64,000 nucleotides of DNA from the NCBI RefSeq assembly GCF_900177615.1, contig NZ_FXAP01000002.1, positions 558,001-622,000 of the forward strand. Direction: 5' to 3'. The position numbers and the translations under genes were made by a program. This document shows, one piece after another, positions 60,564 through 64,000 of the stretch (the stretch's first letter is position 1; each line of letters starts with the position of its first letter). The DNA is from Plantibacter flavus (GTDB taxonomy: Bacteria; Actinomycetota; Actinomycetes; Actinomycetales; Microbacteriaceae). The notes beneath the pieces were generated by a model that did not search any database, was not told the origin of the DNA, and worked only from the letters and a program-made list of their open reading frames with translations.

Positions 60564-62023
60564 GAGGAGATCCCCGCCGCTTCGAGCACCTCGCGGGCGA
60601 TGGGTGCAGCGATTTCGCTCCCGGAGCCGGCTTGCCCGCGTCCTCCGCCGTCCTCGATGAGAACGGTGATGGCGATGCGCGGAGCGTGAGCGGGCGCGAA
60701 GCCGGTGAACCACAGACTGAACGGATCGTCCGGACCATTTTCTGCCGTCCCAGTTTTGCCGGCGACATCCACACCCCGGATCGCAGCGTTCATTGCTGCC
60801 CCTGACGTGACGCCGGTCAACATCATTTCAGTGAGGGCTGCACTGGTCGATGGACTGATCGGTCGGGAAAAGATGCTGGGCTCAGTGGGTGAGGAGCGGC
60901 CGTTGACAGGATCGATGACGGCGTCGACGAGGCGAGGCGTCATCAGGACGCCGCGGTTTGCGATCGCGGCGCTCACCATGGCGATCTGCAGGGGGGTGGC
61001 GCGCACGTCATCTTGACCGAATGCGGACAATGCCACCTGCGCCTCAGACATCCCGTCCCGCATGCTGCTCGGTGTCACGTCTAGCGGGATCTCGATGTTC
61101 CGGTCGAACCCGTATGCCTCCGCCATGGCACGTAGTGTCGATTCGCCAAGCGCAGGTCCGAGTTGCACGAAAGGCACGTTGCACGATTGGGCGATGGCTC
61201 GGGCGAGGGTGACCTCATCCCCGGGCCCGCACGCGAGGCCTGTTGCGTTGCGAACCACACTCTCGCTCCCGGGAAGTCCGATCCGTGCCGGGTTTGCGAA
61301 CAGTGACTCCGGATCGTACTCCCCGCTCTCCAGCGCCGCGGAAGCGGTGACGAGCTTGAACACGGACCCGGGCGGGTTCAGCGACCCCCCAAGCGCTCGA
61401 TTCACAAGCGGCTCCGCAGGGTCAGCTTCGAGGTCAGCGTAGGTTGCAGAAACAGCATCAGGGTCATGGCCTGCAAGCGCGCCCGGGTCATACGACGGCG
61501 TTGATACCATCGCCAGAATTCTCCCCGTTGAGGGTTCCATCGCCACAACCGAACCAGTCAGACCTCGATCGGTCAATGCGTCATAGGCTGCCTGCTGCAC
61601 AGTCGAGTCGAGCGTCAACTCAACATCGTTCGTCATCACGTCGCCTCCACTGAAAACTCGCTCCAGCCGCCGTACCCATTGCGACTCGCCCTCGCCGGTC
61701 AACTCGGAACCGTAGGCCCGCTCGACACCCGTTGCGCTGGGCAAAATACTTAGGTACCCCGTGACTGGTGCGTAGACCGGGCCGGCGGTGTAGACCCGCT
61801 GATGCCGGTATGGATCTTCGCTGGGGACGGACTCCGCGATGGGAACACCGCCGACCAGTATCCGCCCGCGCGGTGCTTCCAGCTGCGTAAGCGCCGTTCG
61901 GCTGTTCAGCGGCGATGCGTTGAGCTCATCCACCTGCAACACCTGAATCGAGGAGACTGCCGCGAACAGCGCCACGAACATCGCTGCGGTCACAACGCCT
62001 ACGCGAGACACTTCCTTTTGCAC
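60560..62023 (-). CDS. class B penicillin-binding protein, PbpA-like transpeptidase
   Basis: A 487-residue peptidoglycan transpeptidase. An N-terminal membrane anchor is followed by the PbpA-like dimerisation part (NSRTALTQLEAPRGRILVGG, YAPVTGYLS). The active site has S220-VFK223, SCN (280-282) and KTG (423-425). It resembles actinobacterial PbpA, normally encoded beside rodA/ftsW and pknAB, none of which lie here. GTG 62023 is preferred because of AAAGGTGG upstream; ATG 62053 is an alternative. It is divergent from the next PBP with little space between. Confidence 0.87.
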   Translation of the reverse strand: MQKEVSRVGVVTAAMFVALFAAVSSIQVLQVDELNASPLNSRTALTQLEAPRGRILVGGVPIAESVPSEDPYRHQRVYTAGPVYAPVTGYLSILPSATGVERAYGSELTGEGESQWVRRLERVFSGGDVMTNDVELTLDSTVQQAAYDALTDRGLTGSVVAMEPSTGRILAMVSTPSYDPGALAGHDPDAVSATYADLEADPAEPLVNRALGGSLNPPGSVFKLVTASAALESGEYDPESLFANPARIGLPGSESVVRNATGLACGPGDEVTLARAIAQSCNVPFVQLGPALGESTLRAMAEAYGFDRNIEIPLDVTPSSMRDGMSEAQVALSAFGQDDVRATPLQIAMVSAAIANRGVLMTPRLVDAVIDPVNGRSSPTEPSIFSRPISPSTSAALTEMMLTGVTSGAAMNAAIRGVDVAGKTGTAENGPDDPFSLWFTGFAPAHAPRIAITVLIEDGGGRGQAGSGSEIAAPIAREVLEAAGISS

Positions 62024-62096
62024 TTTCCACCTTTCACTGTTACCCGTTAGCATTCTAGATGGTTTTACTTTTAGAGTGCTGAGTGGGGGAAGGCGG

Positions 62097-63866
62097 ATGG
62101 CGTCACGGAGGTTGCTACGCGGTCGGGCGAGTTGGGTACTGATCGCGGTTTGGGCCCTCACCATCCTGTTGGCGCTGCGGTTGATCGAGGTGCAGATTGT
62201 TCGTGGACCGACGCTTGTCGCGGACGCGCAGGAGAAGCTACGCAGTGGGTCGACGACCTTTGGGGCTCGAGGTAGCATCCTGGACCGCTCGGGTCGTGTC
62301 CTTGCGTTGTCGGTACCTCACTTCGAGGTCACTGTGTCGCCTGCGGACGCTGCGGACTTTTCGCGCATTGTCGACGGAGACGAGCAAGTGATCGAGCTCA
62401 AAATCGCGGCCGCGGAGATCGGAGAGGTGATGCAGATGTCGGGGCAGCAGGTCTTGGCCATCATCGACGGAGCTCTCGCGGTCGACCCACACTCAAACTG
62501 GGCTCGGCTGTCGGAGGCAGTGAGCTTTGCGCAGTTCAGGGCGCTCGATGCGCTTGACGTGCCCTGGTTGTATTTCGCTGAACGAGCGGGCCGCAGCTAC
62601 CCCCTCGGCGCAGTGGCGGGCAACCTCGTCGGCTTCCTGGGCGACGATGGAACGGCATTGGCTGGGGTGGAACTGCTAACCGATGACTGTCTGCGCGCGG
62701 CGAACGGGTTCACCCGCTACGAACGGTCCCGTCAGGGAGTTCCGCTGCCCGGCACCACGCAGACGCATCTCGCGCACGCTGGCGGTGACGTAACCCTCAC
62801 CATCGATGCCGATCTGCAATGGTTCGCCCAACAAGCCCTCGCGGAACGTATTGAGGCGGTAGGAGGGAGCTGGGGTGCCGTGACGATCGTCGAAGCCGCA
62901 ACAGGCAAGTTGCTGACGGTCGCGGAGTATCCGAGCGTCGACCCCGGAAACGTCGACGGCACGCCCGTCGAACACCGCGGATCGCGCGCGTTTACTGCTC
63001 CATTCGAGCCGGGCTCAACGTACAAGACGCTGACTATGCTTGCGCTGCTCGAAGAGGGCAAAGCGACACCCTCATCCCGCGTTCTCGCTCCCTACCGCTA
63101 TCTCGCAGACAACGGCGCGGACATCAACGACACTGCCCCACACGACGATCAATCACTGACGCTTACGGGAGTGATGGTGCATTCCTCCAATACGGGCATC
63201 GCCCAGCTCGCCGAACGTCTCACGAACCGTCGTCGTTTCGACTACTTCCAAGCACTCGGTCAGACCTCTCCAACCGCTGTCGGATTCCCCGGTGAGTCGG
63301 GCGGCATCCTGGCGGATGTTGAGGAGTGGGACAACCAAACTGTCTATGCGACGATGTTCGGTCAGGGCCTAGCAACTACTGCGGTACAAGGCGCGAGCCT
63401 CTATCAAACAGTTGCGAACAACGGGGTACGAATGCCCCTGCAGCTCATCGAAGCCTGCGAATCTGTCGACGGCACAGTCCTAAAGACGCGGCAAGAGGAT
63501 GGCGAACGAGTATTCTCCGAACGAACAGCGAAGGATGCGGCCGACATCCTCGAGACCGAAGACCGTGCTAGCTGGGTCGCCGGTGATGTCGAGGTTGAGA
63601 ACTACCGAGTTGCGATGAAGACTAGTACCGCGCAACAGCCCGACGGGTTTGGCGGGTACAGCGATAGCTACCTTGTGTCGATGAGCGGGTTCTTTCCCGC
63701 CGAGGCGCCGCAATACGTCGTCTCCGTCAACATCGCCGATCCAGTCCTCATGAACACCTCCGGTGCAGCCTCTCCCGTGTTCCGCGACGTCATTATGCAG
63801 ATTGCGAAAAGCTACCGGGTACTGCCCTCGGAACATCCTCCAACGATCCTACCGCTCGAGTATTGA
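62097..63866 (+). CDS. class B penicillin-binding protein, FtsI-like, with KTS instead of KTG
   Basis: A 589-residue transpeptidase. The membrane anchor (ASWVLIAVWALTILLALRLI) and FGARGSILDRSGRVLA match FtsI/PbpB-type proteins. The active site has S307-TYK310 and SSN (363-365), but the third motif is K508-T-S510 where glycine is nearly invariant. GGGGAAGG supports ATG 62097. It is divergent from the PbpA-like gene. An accessory, possibly beta-lactam-tolerant FtsI is a plausible reading. Confidence 0.85.
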   Translation: MASRRLLRGRASWVLIAVWALTILLALRLIEVQIVRGPTLVADAQEKLRSGSTTFGARGSILDRSGRVLALSVPHFEVTVSPADAADFSRIVDGDEQVIELKIAAAEIGEVMQMSGQQVLAIIDGALAVDPHSNWARLSEAVSFAQFRALDALDVPWLYFAERAGRSYPLGAVAGNLVGFLGDDGTALAGVELLTDDCLRAANGFTRYERSRQGVPLPGTTQTHLAHAGGDVTLTIDADLQWFAQQALAERIEAVGGSWGAVTIVEAATGKLLTVAEYPSVDPGNVDGTPVEHRGSRAFTAPFEPGSTYKTLTMLALLEEGKATPSSRVLAPYRYLADNGADINDTAPHDDQSLTLTGVMVHSSNTGIAQLAERLTNRRRFDYFQALGQTSPTAVGFPGESGGILADVEEWDNQTVYATMFGQGLATTAVQGASLYQTVANNGVRMPLQLIEACESVDGTVLKTRQEDGERVFSERTAKDAADILETEDRASWVAGDVEVENYRVAMKTSTAQQPDGFGGYSDSYLVSMSGFFPAEAPQYVVSVNIADPVLMNTSGAASPVFRDVIMQIAKSYRVLPSEHPPTILPLEY

Positions 63867-64000
63867 CGCCAACAGCTGCTCCATGTGTCCGATTCTTGCT
63901 CAGTCACAGGCGCGTGAAAGAGTCTGCGCCGTGCGTTGCAGGGCGCGTTCAACGCCTATCACCCGAGTTGCCCACAATCAGCTCTTGAACTGACGAGTCT

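Overview
The window is high-GC DNA with many GTG and TTG starts, ATGA/GTGA gene overlaps and an rpsF-ssb-rpsR-rplI-dnaB block. This fits a chromosome of a high-GC Actinomycetota, most likely Microbacteriaceae; genus cannot be fixed from sequence alone. No rRNA or tRNA gene was recognised.

Bases 1-25.6 kb are a transport and housekeeping stretch: a truncated Xaa-Pro aminopeptidase; an Lrp/AsnC regulator divergent from a complete five-gene oligopeptide ABC operon (2415-7569); a DUF1353 membrane protein; a cyclic-nucleotide-phosphodiesterase-like metallophosphatase; a PRISE-type reductase flanked by arrays of a GGTCCCTGAGC repeat; a Stealth phosphotransferase; CCA tRNA nucleotidyltransferase; an orphan sugar-binding lipoprotein with a 2-hydroxyacid dehydrogenase; a second peptide ABC operon with a fused double ATPase (17175-22846); YbjQ; and a family-A DNA polymerase.

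Bases 25.7-35.8 kb look like one catabolic regulon. A CUT1 sugar-type transporter without its ATPase, an alpha/beta hydrolase, an HpcH aldolase, an SDR, a histidinol-dehydrogenase-like enzyme, a LacI regulator, a double SnoaL-like protein and a bicupin surround three promoter regions, each with a CATACGTATG-like palindrome. The substrate is unknown and I could not match the set to a known pathway.

Bases 37.3-41.0 kb carry rpsF, ssb, rpsR, rplI and dnaB, with a dense cluster of DnaA-box-like 9-mers just before dnaB. Directly after dnaB lies a Tn7-like transposon (about 41.0-50.7 kb): TnsA, TnsB, TnsC and TniQ in overlapping order, plus an extra small gene, two cargo-like genes and a frameshifted gene. 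A 5-bp repeat, CAAAG, brackets TGT...ACA ends at 41034 and 50727. The first end is 21 bp after the dnaB stop with tnsA on the dnaB side, which mirrors Tn7 at glmS.

Bases 50.7-64 kb are an accessory-looking stretch: small secreted and membrane proteins, an SDR, two regulator/membrane-protein pairs (one with a clear GntR-type operator), a degraded region, and a cell-wall cluster of a D-Ala-D-Ala carboxypeptidase, a lipoprotein and two divergent class B penicillin-binding proteins, one of which carries KTS in place of KTG.
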